A stretch of 64,000 nt of DNA from positions 1 to 64,000 of the forward strand of contig JAAVTG010000618.1 of the NCBI GenBank assembly GCA_011947345.1, given 5' to 3'. A program made the position numbers and the translations under genes. Source of the DNA: Phytophthora quininea. Taxonomy: Eukaryota > Oomycota > Peronosporomycetes > Peronosporales > Peronosporaceae. Shown piece by piece: positions 45,170-56,138 of the stretch (position 1 is its first letter; each line of letters begins with the position of its first letter). The notes under the pieces were generated by a model that was not told the origin of the DNA, made no database searches, and was given only the letters and a program-made list of their open reading frames with translations.

Positions 45170-45573
45170 TGCCGAGCGAAGATTGACGAATGAACTGCGG
45201 CCAAGCACGCCTGACTGAATGTTGCCTTGTGCTCGTAGCTGAATGGGTTGTTGGAATTACTGCCACCTTTCAACCATGGTACGATGGATTTTGTACGCGG
45301 TGAAGTCGACTACTCGTTAACCACTCTCAGCTTTCGATTGCCGCTGTTGGTGTTGTTTGACCCCCAATTTTTTCAGACGAGCATCCTCCAGACTATTCGT
45401 CGGGCACGTGCTGAACTCACCAGCTTGTTGAGTTTCTTCTTGTCGAAGCAGAACCCGCAGACATAGATAACAACTTGTGATCGAGTAGCACCTCTATGAG
45501 CGTTCCACGTCAATAGCAGCCGTCATCGAAAAGTCGTCGACTTGAAAAGGCGATTATGTCTCAGACATAGTAT

Positions 45574-46521
45574 GTCCGAGCTCGAATTCAACAACATCCC
45601 TGCCCGTGAATCGAAGCTGTTCCTTGCGACGACGCCAAGTGGAGAATGAATGCAACGCGGCAAGTGACTCGTCTTGGGGGCCTCCTGTTGTTCAAAAGAT
45701 CATCGAAGGCGACGAACTGGACAATTCGAAAGTGGCTAAGGAAGAAAGGGCCTCAGGTCTCGCGGTGCTTCCTTTCCCAAGTCGCTGCCACATTCCCGAG
45801 CCGGATCACACCCACGTGCTGGTGTACAACACAAAGGGCTATGAACGTCACCTGAACCAACTATCGGCAGAGTATCATCAGAGCCACGGACGATTCGATG
45901 CGTCAATCCAGTCGAAAGCAACATGGTCCGGATGGCGGTTCAAGCCTGGCTTGATGGAAGCGTATGAATGCGGCGAGCTGAGGAGCTTCGAAAAATTGGT
46001 GCATGAAGAAACGGAGATGCGCTATATGCTGTTGAATATCGAGTTCCCGATGATGCTGATTGGAGCTTGTCGTTTCCACACGACCGAGGCTTATGCAAAG
46101 TTGCTAGCAGAGGCTTTGACCAACGAGTTCGGAGTGTATAGCTCGAGAAATGGAGGCTGCTGTTCCAGCCGCTGAAAGACGCACTCGACTATGGTCGCGT
46201 CTGCTTCATCTTCGACAAGAAGAGTGACGAGTTAGTTCCAGCTGAAGATTTTCGATCCTTCGCTGCCTGGCCAGCTTCTAGTGGACAGTCTGCACGAGAA
46301 GCAGCGACAGGTTCTGCTGGATGCAGCCACAAGTTCGATCGTGACACGACGTTCGGAGACCTCGAAGGGGAAGCGCTCCAGTCCAAAGGTGACTTTTGTC
46401 CGAAGAAACTCTGCGTGTACTACCACGCGCAATTAGCACAGGAAGCTGCAGTCAAGAAGGGCTGGGTCCAGCTACACGAAGATGACATTGAATTCGATGA
46501 TTTCTTGTCAGACGATGAATA
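45574..46521 (+). CDS. Protein of unknown function, about 310 residues
   Basis: An ATG at 45574 (MSELEFNNIPARES) leads into the main frame (to 46175) after a break near 45640. The frame continues after one missing A at about 46143 to 46521, ending EFDDFLSDDE. Recognisable words are HTHVLVYNTKGYERHL and FCPKKLCVYYH, plus an acidic end. No domain is recognised. Codon use looks genic and the two parts are consistent with one protein. It could equally be an old transposon-derived gene. Confidence 0.45.
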
Positions 46522-47690
46522 AGTTCATGAGTAACTAGCCGAGGATTGCTTTCCGATCGATAAGATAGATTAAATACTCACTACGAAGCATCCATGGTAG
46601 CTCCGTCCTGGCTCGTCATCGGGAGCACCACCGTCTCACGGTGGAGATCGCGAGTAAATATAGCGATGTGTCAGCTCTCGGGCGTACGCGTCGATTCCAC
46701 AATGGACCACCTGCCATTCACACTAAATCTGCCATTTTCTCCGTGCAGACCACTGCCGGCTTGCCTTGACCTCCAAAGCCATGCAGCCGCTTGATGTCCT
46801 TGGCAGCGCAGAGGAGGCAAAGTCAAGCACCAAAAGCTGGAATCTGCACTCACGCACAATAGGGCGGTGAAGATTATCGGAGATATCGTCGTAGTCGTCC
46901 ACGGTACTCGTCCAGGACCCAGAGATCGAGAAACTTTAGATAGCGATTGCGTTGGACATTTCCACACAAAGCCATCGCCCGCGTCTTTAGGATCTTCGTT
47001 CAAATCTTCAGGCCAGTAGTTTCTTCATGACTTCTGCTTGGTTCAGCGTCCATACGGGGATAGGAACAGGCTTTGCGCAACTAATAACTAGTGGTGTCAT
47101 CGGATTCCTGGGCTCTCAACCAGGTCCGGACTTGATCATTGCGGTCCGAGCGGACAGCTTGGGACTGAAGAGACGAACTTCTGCAAGTACTTTTGTTTCC
47201 GAGTGATATTGTCGACTCCGGTGTCGGCGGATTCATTTTGATTGTTACGACGGGAACTTGCTCGAGATACGCTGCAGCTGTTCCGGAAACAAGTTCACGC
47301 TGAGTTTCTTCAAATTTTTCCGGATTTGCAATTCACGCTGCATACTTGAGACGGCGTCAAACAAAAACATACTGGTACGAATCACGATTTAATGGCTTCA
47401 TTTGAAGAGGGGTGTCTTTCCTACGTTTTGAGTCCCTGTTTGCACTGGAATGTTGAAAACGCGAGGAGCTCAAGGAGCAGTGCCATCGTCAAAAACTTAT
47501 CTCCATTTTTAGGGAGTCAAAATCACGCTATGTCCGGTATGTCCGAAATTTGATTGGTCAACATTAAGTGCGATTATCTCTAAATAAATTCAGTATCATC
47601 CATGACGGCATCTCATTCGTTTACGTTCATTTTCCCTTCAAATCTGAGGAATTCACCCGTCTAATGCAAGCAATGTTCGGTCAATTCAAC
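46522..47690. other. Long intergenic stretch, nothing recognised
   Basis: No open frame longer than about 110 codons, and none with a domain I know. A plus/minus pair of short frames overlaps at 46594-47003. It may hold decayed transposon DNA, given its neighbours, but no terminal repeats are visible. Confidence 0.4.
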
Positions 47691-48041
47691 AAGGAAACGG
47701 AAACGGCGGCCCAACAAATGTGGTAGGCTATGTGCAGTATAGCGATAACCTTGCTTTGGCAGACCCGCAACAGCACAGTACATGAAGGCAAGACGTGGAC
47801 GGCGCAACACCAAGTGAAGAGTATGTGGGGAAAATGCTTAAGGCAAATACATGCTGTTGCTTGGAAAGAAGCACACAGACCACAAAGCAGGATGCCAGGA
47901 ATATATCTCAGATTGGTCGTGGACTGTCTGGATAGCATGCCTGAAGCTCCCGACCGGAAACTGTCGTACGTTTTCAAGCGGCCCAAGACGAGGGAACCAA
48001 CGATGCTACATCGATTGAAGCTGCATCAAGGAGACTAATAA
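47691..48041 (+). pseudogene. Possible LINE 3'-end remnant
   Basis: The frame at 47730-48038 contains LLWQTRNSTVHEGKTW then VAWKEAH, resembling the 'LWxxRN' segment near the end of non-LTR retrotransposon ORF2 proteins in oomycetes. No reverse transcriptase core is nearby. The match is short and the call is weak. Confidence 0.25.
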
Positions 48042-48631
48042 CTAAACGTTAAATAGACTACCTTCCTCTCTCTCTCTCTATTCCCTTCAAATCTTCGCCG
48101 TTCTGCCCTCCATCGAGTTTTTGATGGCAAGTTTACGAACTATTCTTTGTAACCGCAATCTTCCCAACAAAGACCAGATGTGAAGCAATGTTATCATGGA
48201 GGTTTGGCTCCGGGAACCGCTGGTGGTGGTTAGCTCCTCGTCCAAGCATTTGTTTTCCGGGCGTGCATTCTAACCCAAAGGGTTCATGAACTTTGTTGTT
48301 TGTTGATGAATTTCCGTTGGCTTCGTGATAGTACGTGTGACCTGGGATCTGATCTGGTCACAGATATTGGTTGCGCTGACTTTCTGTACATGTATAGTCA
48401 CCGACGGTACTTACCGTAATTTACGTTAGTGCATGACCGCAAGCAAGGATGAGTTGTGTCTCTGAGGCCCGAGAGCAGATCCTGTTCGGTGCATGCATTT
48501 CCGTACAGAACCTCCGCCTCAATGGCGCAGTAAACCTCGTCACCATGATGTCGAAAGTCTTGCGCTGACAAAAACACCTCTCTCACTCTCCGATTCCCTC
48601 GGCAGAACGCACCAGCTTATCAACTCCAGCC
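48042..48631. other. Upstream region of the RXLR gene
   Basis: Contains a short CT run at about 48066-48081 and no gene. It is the presumed promoter region of the effector gene at 48632. Confidence 0.4.
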
Positions 48632-49081
48632 ATGCGTGGACTCCGCCTCTTGATCGTTGTGTTGGTCGTGCTCTTCGCTTCTACCTTTGCCGACAATTCT
48701 GAGCACCGATCGCTCCGAATCGCAGTTGAGGACAACACTGAAGAGAGAGTATTCCGCGAGTTTGCGAAAGGGTTGAAGACCAGCGCGAACGGCAAGTACC
48801 AGTCGACCAAAACGAGCCTGAAAAAACTGAAGGCCAAGTACCAAGCCATCAAGGCGAGGATCAAAAAGGACTGGAACGACGCCAAGATGGACCGGAACGA
48901 CGCCAAGATCATCACTGCCATCAAGAATGGAGAAAGCCAAGACTCCATTCTTGCCAGGATGGGCGTCAAGCCGTCACATGTCGACCCGAAGACTGGCACC
49001 AAGTTCTACGACACCCAGGACCCCGGCTGGCAGGAGTTCAACATGTTGTACAGAGCAGCCAACCCCGAGAAGACACAGTGA
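48632..49081 (+). CDS. RXLR-type secreted effector
   Basis: An intact single exon of 149 residues. Signal peptide MRGLRLLIVVLVVLFASTFA (residues 1-20). RSLR at 26-29 and EER at 37-39 form the RXLR-dEER region that marks oomycete host-translocated effectors. The body is basic and helical (KKLKAKYQAIKARIKKDW) with NDAK repeated twice, then ILARMGVKPSHVD. There is no clear WY-domain tryptophan/tyrosine pair. The target is unknown. Its isolated position between transposon-rich DNA and an ankyrin cluster is typical of Phytophthora effectors. Confidence 0.85.
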   Translation: MRGLRLLIVVLVVLFASTFADNSEHRSLRIAVEDNTEERVFREFAKGLKTSANGKYQSTKTSLKKLKAKYQAIKARIKKDWNDAKMDRNDAKIITAIKNGESQDSILARMGVKPSHVDPKTGTKFYDTQDPGWQEFNMLYRAANPEKTQ

Positions 49082-49740
49082 TCTCTAGGAGCTTTAGAGG
49101 CTGCACTACGGTAGTGAACTGCGAAGTTTCAGTACATTCACAATTTTGGTAAAGCGAAAGCATTGAGGCAGTTTGTGCGCCACCGCCTTCCCGACTCCGT
49201 AGGTGCCTCCGGGGCCCTTCGCCTTCGATTCTTCTCCCTGGATCACCGTCGCGTTCGAGTTGGTTTTCTTCCAGAGCTTCGGAAATGAACGCATCCGAGT
49301 GCAGTTCATTGGCAGGAGCGTCTGTCCACTAGCTCGTTGCTGGCTACTAGTTAAATGGCATCTGCTGTGTGCTGTACGAGTTTAGTCTTGTCAGCAGTCA
49401 GAGGCGACGGATGCAACACAAGATCGGATCAAGGGAAACGGATGGCATGGGGTGAGAATGACATTCGGCATGATAATTTTGATTTTGTGTGGGTGACACC
49501 CCGTTGTGAATTCATCGTGTCGATGGACAAGCTGTGCTTCCAAAGTTTACACGTTTGAACCTAACGGAGTCCTTCTGATCAACAATTTATCCTTGTCGTC
49601 TCCTTCAACTCCAGTGCTTGCGGTGCTCCTCGTCGTTGGCAAACAAGCAGCACGGTCGGAACGAGCACGAGGCCGAGTGTGGCGATCAGAGTGGGCGTAT
49701 GGTGCTGTTCGAACGGCCGGTTTTCTTCATTGAGCCTGTT
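49082..49740. other. Intergenic stretch after the RXLR gene
   Basis: Short open frames on both strands, none convincing. A minus-strand word at about 49190-49210 (GGTYGVGKAVA) vaguely recalls a P-loop but lacks the Ser/Thr and any context. Confidence 0.35.
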
Positions 49741-49744
49741 GAAC

Positions 49745-50490
49745 TTAAATGTCCGCAGGTCTACATTTGGCGATGGCCCACCATCCGATCTTGATCTTGT
49801 CGTTATTTGCCATGTCGATCGTTTGCTTCAGAGCGTCTTGAGACCAATCGTCGATGGAAGACACGAACTTTAGTGCCCCAGACCGACCATGTTTGGCTGG
49901 AGTGACCAAAGCCTCGTCCTTCGTGGCTTGTCATGGTCGCTGCTGACAAAGTTTTTTTGCGAGTTATAAAGCTCTTTCGCAACGAAGTGTGTATCTCGGA
50001 TGATAGTTGCCCAGACCTGTGAAAAGCTGCTGTTCGTGAACGTGGAGAGGTTATCGACTGACTGCTCGAGAACCGTTCGCTATCGTCCGAGACAACCACG
50101 AACAGCTTCATTGTCGCCGCAAAACGCGGGAATATTCGCGTTGCTACGTCGCTGTACACCAAGCAGCAGGCTTCTCCTCAAGTGATTGAATTGTTTGGGT
50201 ATTCGGTGCGAGCAGGTCATTTCCAACTGGCTCACTTGCTGCTGCGAAGTCCACGCCATCGACGATTGCTTCGGTAGAGAAACATTGTGCTTTGTACGAC
50301 ATGTTTACCAGATCATCACCTTCATTGGCGGCACCCACCGCCGCACGGACCTTCAGTGCGCTCGGGATGTTCGTGTCTTCAACCAAGAGCTTCAAGAACT
50401 TGACGATCTCCTCGCGTTCCTTGTTGTACCCCCACGTCCCTCGACAAACCGGTCGGAAAACTTCGGCCATAGACTCATTCAAGATGTGCT
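49745..50490 (-). pseudogene. Ankyrin-like gene A, C-terminal part
   Basis: The end, stopping at 49745, has the family's closing block: ATKDEALV, HGRSGALKFVSSIDDWSQDALKQ and NDKIKIGWW, shared with genes B, D and E. Upstream are degenerate ankyrin-type helix pairs (IVKFLKLLVEDTNIP and AAVGAANEGDD). The gene stops abruptly near 50490, where homologous sequence continues on the opposite strand. Several single-base breaks occur. Ankyrin-like proteins bind other proteins; no role is shown here. Confidence 0.5.
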
Positions 50491-50800
50491 TTGTCTTGTA
50501 CGACGAGCGGGGATACGTTAAAAGCGTCAAGTATCACCATGACAAAGGACTGTGGCATGCTGGAGATATTGAAAAGCTTTCGCCGCGGCTGCGAGGCAGA
50601 TGTCGTAGAATTCATGTGCGAGAAGGGGACAATCGTATCGCAGTCGCTTTCGTGTCTGCAGCTCGTTCGGGATGCTTAAATGTGGTGACTTTCCTTTTTA
50701 ACAAGCGCGCACGCCCTCTTGACGTTCATTGTTGGATTTCTTTTACGACTGTGGAAGATTTTCGATTATTTTACTTTTTACGTTACACAAACATTTCTTA
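50490..50800 (+). pseudogene. Inverted piece of an ankyrin-like gene
   Basis: On the plus strand, VLYDERGYVKSVKYHHD then GLWHAGDIEK parallels LLLYVAHGGYALSVEYLGD then GFFQAGEIQG on the minus strand in gene B (near 51640). SAARSGCLNVVTFLFNK further on also fits the repeat. The piece abuts gene A near 50490 in opposite orientation, so it is an inversion of the upstream part of gene A or of a lost copy. Confidence 0.5.
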
Positions 50801-50804
50801 CATC

Positions 50805-52319
50805 CTAAGCTCGACGCGCGATATAAAGAAGTTCGCCCATCTTCGTACGCAAAGCCCGCTTATTCTTCTGCGAGGCGGTGATTTCGAGCGCTTGCTCAAG
50901 AGCGTCTGGGGGCCAATTCCCACCGCGAGCAGAGACGAATTTTATCAAACCACTTCGTCCTCGTTGAGCTGCATGAACCAGCGCTTTGTCCTTTGTGTTT
51001 TGTGAATCGTGTGGGTTATCCATCAACAAGTGCGCCACTGGGTAGCGGCCTGCCCGCGAGACGTGACCAAAATGTCGTCGATCTCCTCAGCAGCAGCTCG
51101 CTGTTTCCTGTACAGTTGGGTCGCAATGCGAATATTTTCGTGCTTCGCACCGGCAATGAAGCCTTTGGTAATTGTCTCGGACTTAAAAACAATTAGCTTT
51201 GTACAAAACCTCCACCAATAAATGATCTTTGATTGTAACTGAGTCCAAGGCAGCCTTGGCCGTCACGCGGGAGCTTCTTGTCCTCAAGCAAGAATTTCAC
51301 GGTCTCCAAGTTCTCTCAACGATTGCCATACGGCTGAAAGATCTCAGCGATGGCTTCGAGTGAAATGCGCTTCGAGCTGTATAGCAATACAGTGATTTCC
51401 AAGCTGTCGGTGAGAACAAACGCTTCATCCAGGAGAGGAACCGAGACGCGTTCCTTTTCATTCAGGAATGCTATCACACTAGTGGATTTTGCCTCGGCAG
51501 CACCCATGAAAGCCTTGTCAAACACTTCTTGGGAATTGCTTCCATGTCCAACACAAGTTTGACATCCAAGTGTCCACGCCTTGCTGCAGGAAGGAAAGCG
51601 CCTTGAATCTCCCCAGCCTGGAAAAATCCGTTGTCGCCCAGATACTCGACGCTTAAAGCATAACCACCGTGCGCAACGTAAAGCAACAATGAATCAGGAA
51701 TCAATGGGTATAGCAGCTCAACGGTAGGTCCCTAACCTTCTTCCACCGCTTGATGAACGGCTTTCCCAACATCCCAGCAAAGCAACGTGGGCGCGAGCAA
51801 AATTTTCACCATGTCCAAGTTTCCGTGAGAGGGCAGAACTGTGCTCTTGAATACCAAAACTACCACATACCACTTTCACTTTTCCAGCCACCGACTCCAC
51901 CACGCCTGTGAATCCACGAGCCACTGCAACATCCAATCCTTTGCATACTCGGTTCACATTGTCGTTTGGAAAAGTTGGTGCAGCCCAGAGATGTTCCACA
52001 CAGTGGAGATGACCATTGGAGGCTGCTGCCACTGCAGCCTACGTTGTTGCTTGGCAGTCTGATATGCTGAGTGCTGTTTCACCCACCCGAGACATCCAGC
52101 CCCAGCAGCTTTAAGAGTGGCCTCCATCACTGGCATCAGTAGTTGGTTCAGCACTTCAACTACGTTTGGCAAGCCACCAAAGATCCCCTGGGGAAGACAC
52201 TCTTTGAGTAGCTTGTCGTGTTCAGCTTTGGGAACCCATTGCAGGTAACGCCGCGCTTCTTTAGTGCGAGCACGCTTAGAGCTGCCAAGGCCAACCCCGC
52301 GCGACGATTTGAGTGTCAT
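50805..52319 (-). CDS. Ankyrin-like gene B
   Basis: From a likely start at 52319 (MTLKSSRGVGLGSSKRART) the gene runs through PKAEHDKLLKECLPQG, AAASNGHLHCVEHLW, AFLPAARRGHLDVKLVLD and AEAKSTSVIAFLNEK to the closing NTKDKALVHAAQRGRSGL and NWPPDALEQALE, ending near 50805. These are degenerate ankyrin-type repeats of about 30 residues. At least five single-base breaks separate the frames (51038, 51320, 51500, 51700 and 52000), plausibly missing bases. About 500 residues. No signal peptide. Confidence 0.55.
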
Positions 52320-52329
52320 GGTTCGAATT

Positions 52330-52470
52330 TCTTCGTGTTCTCCATCATGAAGATGATGTCTCGCACGTGCTTGGAGAAACCGGCGAAGTCCTTGGTTAGG
52401 TCCTCCTTGGTGGTGCCCACGACCCACTTGGGGTTTTTCCACTCGTCCTTGCTGGCGAATATATTTTAAC
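52330..52470 (-). pseudogene. Fragment of a FAD-dependent monooxygenase (salicylate hydroxylase-like)
   Basis: The frame just upstream of ankyrin gene B reads WKNPKWVVGTTKEDL then DFAGFSKHVRDII, as in the C-terminal part of salicylate hydroxylase-type flavin monooxygenases. It ends after about 47 residues and no FAD-binding part is nearby. It may be an exon captured in front of gene B. Confidence 0.35.
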
Positions 52471-52796
52471 GTCAATAGCATCCTGGTAGAGTGAAGATCA
52501 CCGCTGTCGACATGGACGGCGGCAGCTTACATGTACGCTCGAATTGGCTGACCCAAAGCAATCTTGATCTTCTCGTTCGTCGTGACTTTAAGTGCGGCTT
52601 CAAGACATCCTGAGACCAATTTTCACATGAGGAGACAATTGTTAATGCACCAGTTCGTCCACGTTGAGCAACGTGCCTCGTCCTTCGCGACTTGCGAAAT
52701 GCGTGGGTCGCTTATCAGCAGGTGCACCACTGCGAAATTGCCTGTCCACGCGGCATGCCCCACCACATCCTGAATCACTTCAGGGGAGCCTTTTGG

Positions 52797-52804
52797 TAGC
52801 TGTA
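52797..52804. repeat. hAT target-site duplication TAGCTGTA, left
   Basis: TAGCTGTA occurs directly before the element and again directly after it at 56139-56146. Eight bases is the standard hAT duplication. Confidence 0.9.
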
Positions 52805-52941
52805 CAGTGCTCTGTAAAAATAAATACAATAAAGTTATTATACAATTGTATTTATTAAATAATTTATTATTGGGATTTACCTAAACACGTAAAATATAAA
52901 ATTGGGTACGTAATAACTGTACTGGGGTTTTACCAGTTCCG

Positions 52942-53815
52942 TTGGCCACCAAGACAGCAGAAAACTGGTGGTTCTCGAGTCCGCTCTTTCGATGCGGTTT
53001 GTGCGAATTCATTCGTTTTTCGCCGCCTTCTCCCCATGTCTACCTCGCGCAGCGTCTGCCAATTTTTTTCACTGACTGCGGCGGCGGTGCCTTCACGTGT
53101 AAGCAGTGCAACACCGCTCGAAAGCAAGCACCAGGAACAGGTTACTCCAACTTGCTGAGCCATCTCGCCTCCAAGCACCCGGATTACCTCGCTGTGTTCA
53201 CGGCTAGCCGTCAGCACCAGAACCAAACGCTCGAAGCCCACGGATTCGTCGACGCTCGCACAATGGAGGTCTTTAAGTGAATGGAGTGGGTAATCATGCG
53301 GAACCAGCCTGTCTCAGAGGTGGATAACGCGCTCACGAGAGCACTTGCCGTGGCGAACCTCGTCTCGTCGCAGACACTTGTGCGCTACATGCGCCACGTG
53401 ACAGCCAGCAGCTTCAAGGATCGAGACCGGCGCCTCTAATGAGTCAACGTCCAAGGAAAAGGTGGACTTCGCAACGGCTGCTCTTCGTCTCGCCAAGAAA
53501 CCTCGTCACGCTTCTACCCACAAGTACTCCGGTTTGCTAGCCAAAATCCCTCCGACAAGCAACCGCTGTGAGCGTCTCTTTTCGCAGTGCAAGTTGATTT
53601 TGACTCCAACACGTACATGTCTGCTGCCAGCGAACTTCGAGATGATCGTTTTTCTTCGCGCGAACTGCGATCTTTGGGACTTTACCTCTCTTGTAGGCTT
53701 GGACACTAACGCGGGCGGTGCTTTGAGTTACTTCGCTTTTTCGGTAGTGTCCAGTTGGTGTTTTCATAGCAGGACGCTAAAAACAATTAAAAAATTGCCT
53801 CCAAATAACCTGTAA
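52942..53815 (+). pseudogene. hAT transposase with the catalytic core deleted
   Basis: The first part (52942-53280) carries a BED zinc finger (FTCKQCNTARKQ...LLSHLASKHPDY) and is followed by MEWVIMRNQPVSEV (53281-53330). After about 53430 the sequence goes straight to the C-terminal dimerisation region (KIPPTSNRCERLFSQCK and FEMIVFLRANCDLWD). The RNase H-like catalytic domain between them, usually several hundred residues, is missing. A TGA and a TAA/TGA pair also interrupt it. Confidence 0.7.
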
Positions 53816-53910
53816 CTTTTAGAGTTTTAGCATAAAATTGAGGAAAACCTCTACTCATGCTGGCTCCAGTCGGGCCGTCACCGGCTTATTTATGTTAGTT
53901 AAAATTACCC

Positions 53911-55930
53911 ACTACTTCTCCGGTCCATAAAAGAATTAACAGTTCACGAATTCAGTCGTAGCCATAGTAATATTAGTCCTATCGAAGCCGCGAAACCACC
54001 ATGCGAAAGCTTACAACGTGGGACTCTCTGTAGTATTTTTGCAGACAATTAACAGCGCTGGAGTACTAAATACAGCGCCTGTTAAGAAGACGCCCGCCGA
54101 CAGCTTCAAGGTTTTTTCGCAGCATCACCGTCTTTACGAATTACTATACGAATATTATATCAGTTTGTAGCGCGTATAAATGGTTTTCCTGTTAAACATT
54201 CAGTCCCTTCAAATAAGCTGACTGGGGCGTTTAATTAGCTTGCCAAATATTGGTTTTCTTTGCCGTTTTGTCAAAGCAGTGTTCGAATCACAAACATTTT
54301 GACCAATCAGACGAGCCTCAAAATTAATGCTACGATTTATCTAGCGATTTGCTATGAATTAAAGAAATTGAAATACTTCACATAATAGATGGTTTGCACC
54401 ACTTTCGATCGCCGCCGCACCACATGTCAGCGACGTCGGTGATACGCTCAACAACAGTCCTCGGCGCTTTCGGTAGTGCGATAGCTTGTAATCGTTGTTT
54501 CCATGGTGCTGGATCACTGTTTCTAAGACGTTTTGAAGCGTCAAGAAACAGTGATCAAGCGTCTCAGCAGTTGCAGTTGGAAATGCACGGGCAACTGTTG
54601 TGATTAGCTGGTCGATAGTATATGTCTCCTCTTGATATTGTAGCGACTGAATCGAATTGAAGAAGCCAAGATCCAGGACGTTTATATCAGGAGAACGTGC
54701 TGGCTAGCACTTCATCCTGATATTCCAACCGTCTTCCTTGCCCGAAGTAGCTATCTCTTGGTCGTTTTCGAGGACGTGCGGGCCGGCATTATCCTGCTGG
54801 ATGAATATTACTTGCCGTTTACCACCTAGTATCATTAATACAATATTAGTAATACAAAAATACCAAAAATGATATCATACCTGGCCACTTCGACCGAATA
54901 CTAGAAAACACGTGGTCCTTGAGCATCTTGATGTACACTGAACGGGTCATGTTGACACATTTTGTCACTAAGGTGCCCTTTGGCCGGTAAATCGACATTC
55001 GTATGGCCACTGACTGTTCCACGATCGGCCAAATGACGATTTTGCAGTCGAATTCACACTTACGACGACTGTCGTACCGCGGTCTGGCCACAGCTGCTAG
55101 AAACATAACCTTACCTATGTATCGCTTGTTAGGCGAAGATATATATGGAGCAGACTCATTGGCTGTCAGGTAAAATGTGCTCGAAGACTTGTAAATGTTG
55201 AACCATTTCTCGTCAATATGTATGTAGTCATACATGTGATGCAGTCGATATAATCTTGCACCTACATAAAATATTAATATTACACACTTTGTTAAAAAAT
55301 AATATCATTTTGCAAATTAATACTCTTACCAATGAGGCGACGGACTTGAGCCAACGCGTACACCAAGCGCCTCCTCCTATGGTCAACTGACAAGGTCGGC
55401 TTGACGTGCACTGTAACACGTTTGACGAGATGCTTATTAATGTAACGGAAAAGGGTAGTCTTGGGGATGTTAGTAGCGTGCGCGAGGGCACGCACCGTCT
55501 ATCTTCTCCAACGAGGTGTGGCCTCGATCCGACCCACGCGATCCGCCACAAAGTCGGACAGTATGTTGGCTGGTGGACGACCGCGTCTTGCTGTCGGCAG
55601 CCCTTGGTGCCTTTGCTTGAATATTTTGGCCGCTTGTTGTCTGCATATCCCGAACCGTGTTGCCGCTGGCGGTGCTGCTCCACGCTTCAGGCGTCCGTTA
55701 ACAGAGCGCTCGGCGAGGAATAGCGCGACGGCTTGGCGTGTTTCCTCCGGAATATCGCGGGTGCCTAGAGTTCGCCCCATTGCAAGTGACTGGCTTGTTT
55801 TACTTGGGGACCAGCTCCAGGTTAGAGCTGGTTGACCTTCCAAAAAGTGTTTATTCTTAGCCAATGAAAAAGGGTGAGGTTATATTAGAAAAACCTAACT
55901 GTTAATTCTTTTCCGGACCGGAGAAGTAGT
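53911..55930 (-). mobile_element. Tc1/mariner-type element nested in the hAT
   Basis: Inverted ends of about 34 bases: ACTACTTCTCCGGTCC at 53911 followed by AAAAGAATTAACAGTT (left), and the same words in reverse complement at 55898-55930 (right), differing at two central positions. Outside these the match stops. A TA target duplication is not evident on both sides. It carries one transposase gene on the minus strand. It lies in the 3' part of the hAT, so it is the younger of the two. Confidence 0.75.
54359..55780 (-). pseudogene. Tc1/mariner-type DDE transposase
   Basis: The start at 55780 (MGRTLGTRDIPEET) opens a helix-turn-helix domain (LFLAERSVNGRLKRG). After a break near 55500 come the second DNA-binding helix (HATNIPKTTLFRYI), the first catalytic motif HIDEKWFNIYK, the second QQDNAGPHV and the third SPDINVLDLGFFN. 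Introns lie at about 55251-55327 and 54840-54880. A TAG at 54704-54706, just before the third motif, looks like a substitution (CAG/CAA to TAG), so the enzyme is inactive. The protein ends near 54359. Confidence 0.75.
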
Positions 55931-55949
55931 TGACAGTCACCAGCATTCT

Positions 55950-56015
55950 CGGCAGCGGTGGGTTTCGAACCCTGGGCAACGGCATGATAGGGTCAATCTC
56001 ACACCATTGCCCCGT
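55950..56015 (-). other. tRNA-like Pol III sequence (possible SINE head)
   Basis: On the minus strand GGTTCGAAACCC is a perfect B box/T-arm. About 40 bases upstream, GGCAATGGTGTGAGA is A-box-like. The flanking arms do not form an acceptor stem I can pair, so this is not an intact tRNA gene. It is more likely a tRNA-derived SINE head or relic within the hAT 3' region. Confidence 0.3.
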
Positions 56016-56138
56016 TCTGACTCTTGCAATATACTGAATTAATGAAGTATTTATTATTGCAACCACGGCAATTGCAATGCATTATTATGGACACTCTCCT
56101 AGCCCAATTAATTTTTTTATTTTATTGTCAGAGCACTG

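Larger units (their letters stand above)
52805..56138. mobile_element. hAT element, internally deleted, with a nested Tc1/mariner-type element
   Basis: The ends are inverted repeats CAGTGCTCTG (52805-52814, and 56129-56138 on the other strand), followed inward by similar A/T-rich words. The perfect 8-base duplication proves insertion into ankyrin gene D. Total length is 3,334 bases, about 2 kb of which is a second transposon (53911-55930). The transposase is a deletion form (see 52942-53815), so this copy needed a helper to move. Confidence 0.88.

Noticed and set aside
45248..45466. Open frame of 72 codons after the secreted trio
   Set aside because: No signal peptide, no shared motif with the neighbours, and length within chance.
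46594..47003. PiggyBac or IS4-type transposase
   Set aside because: I tried both strands and found no DDE motif or family word; left as unassigned.
49106..49309. Minus-strand word resembling a P-loop (GGTYGVGK)
   Set aside because: No Ser/Thr after the Lys, no Walker B and no surrounding NTPase or helicase sequence.
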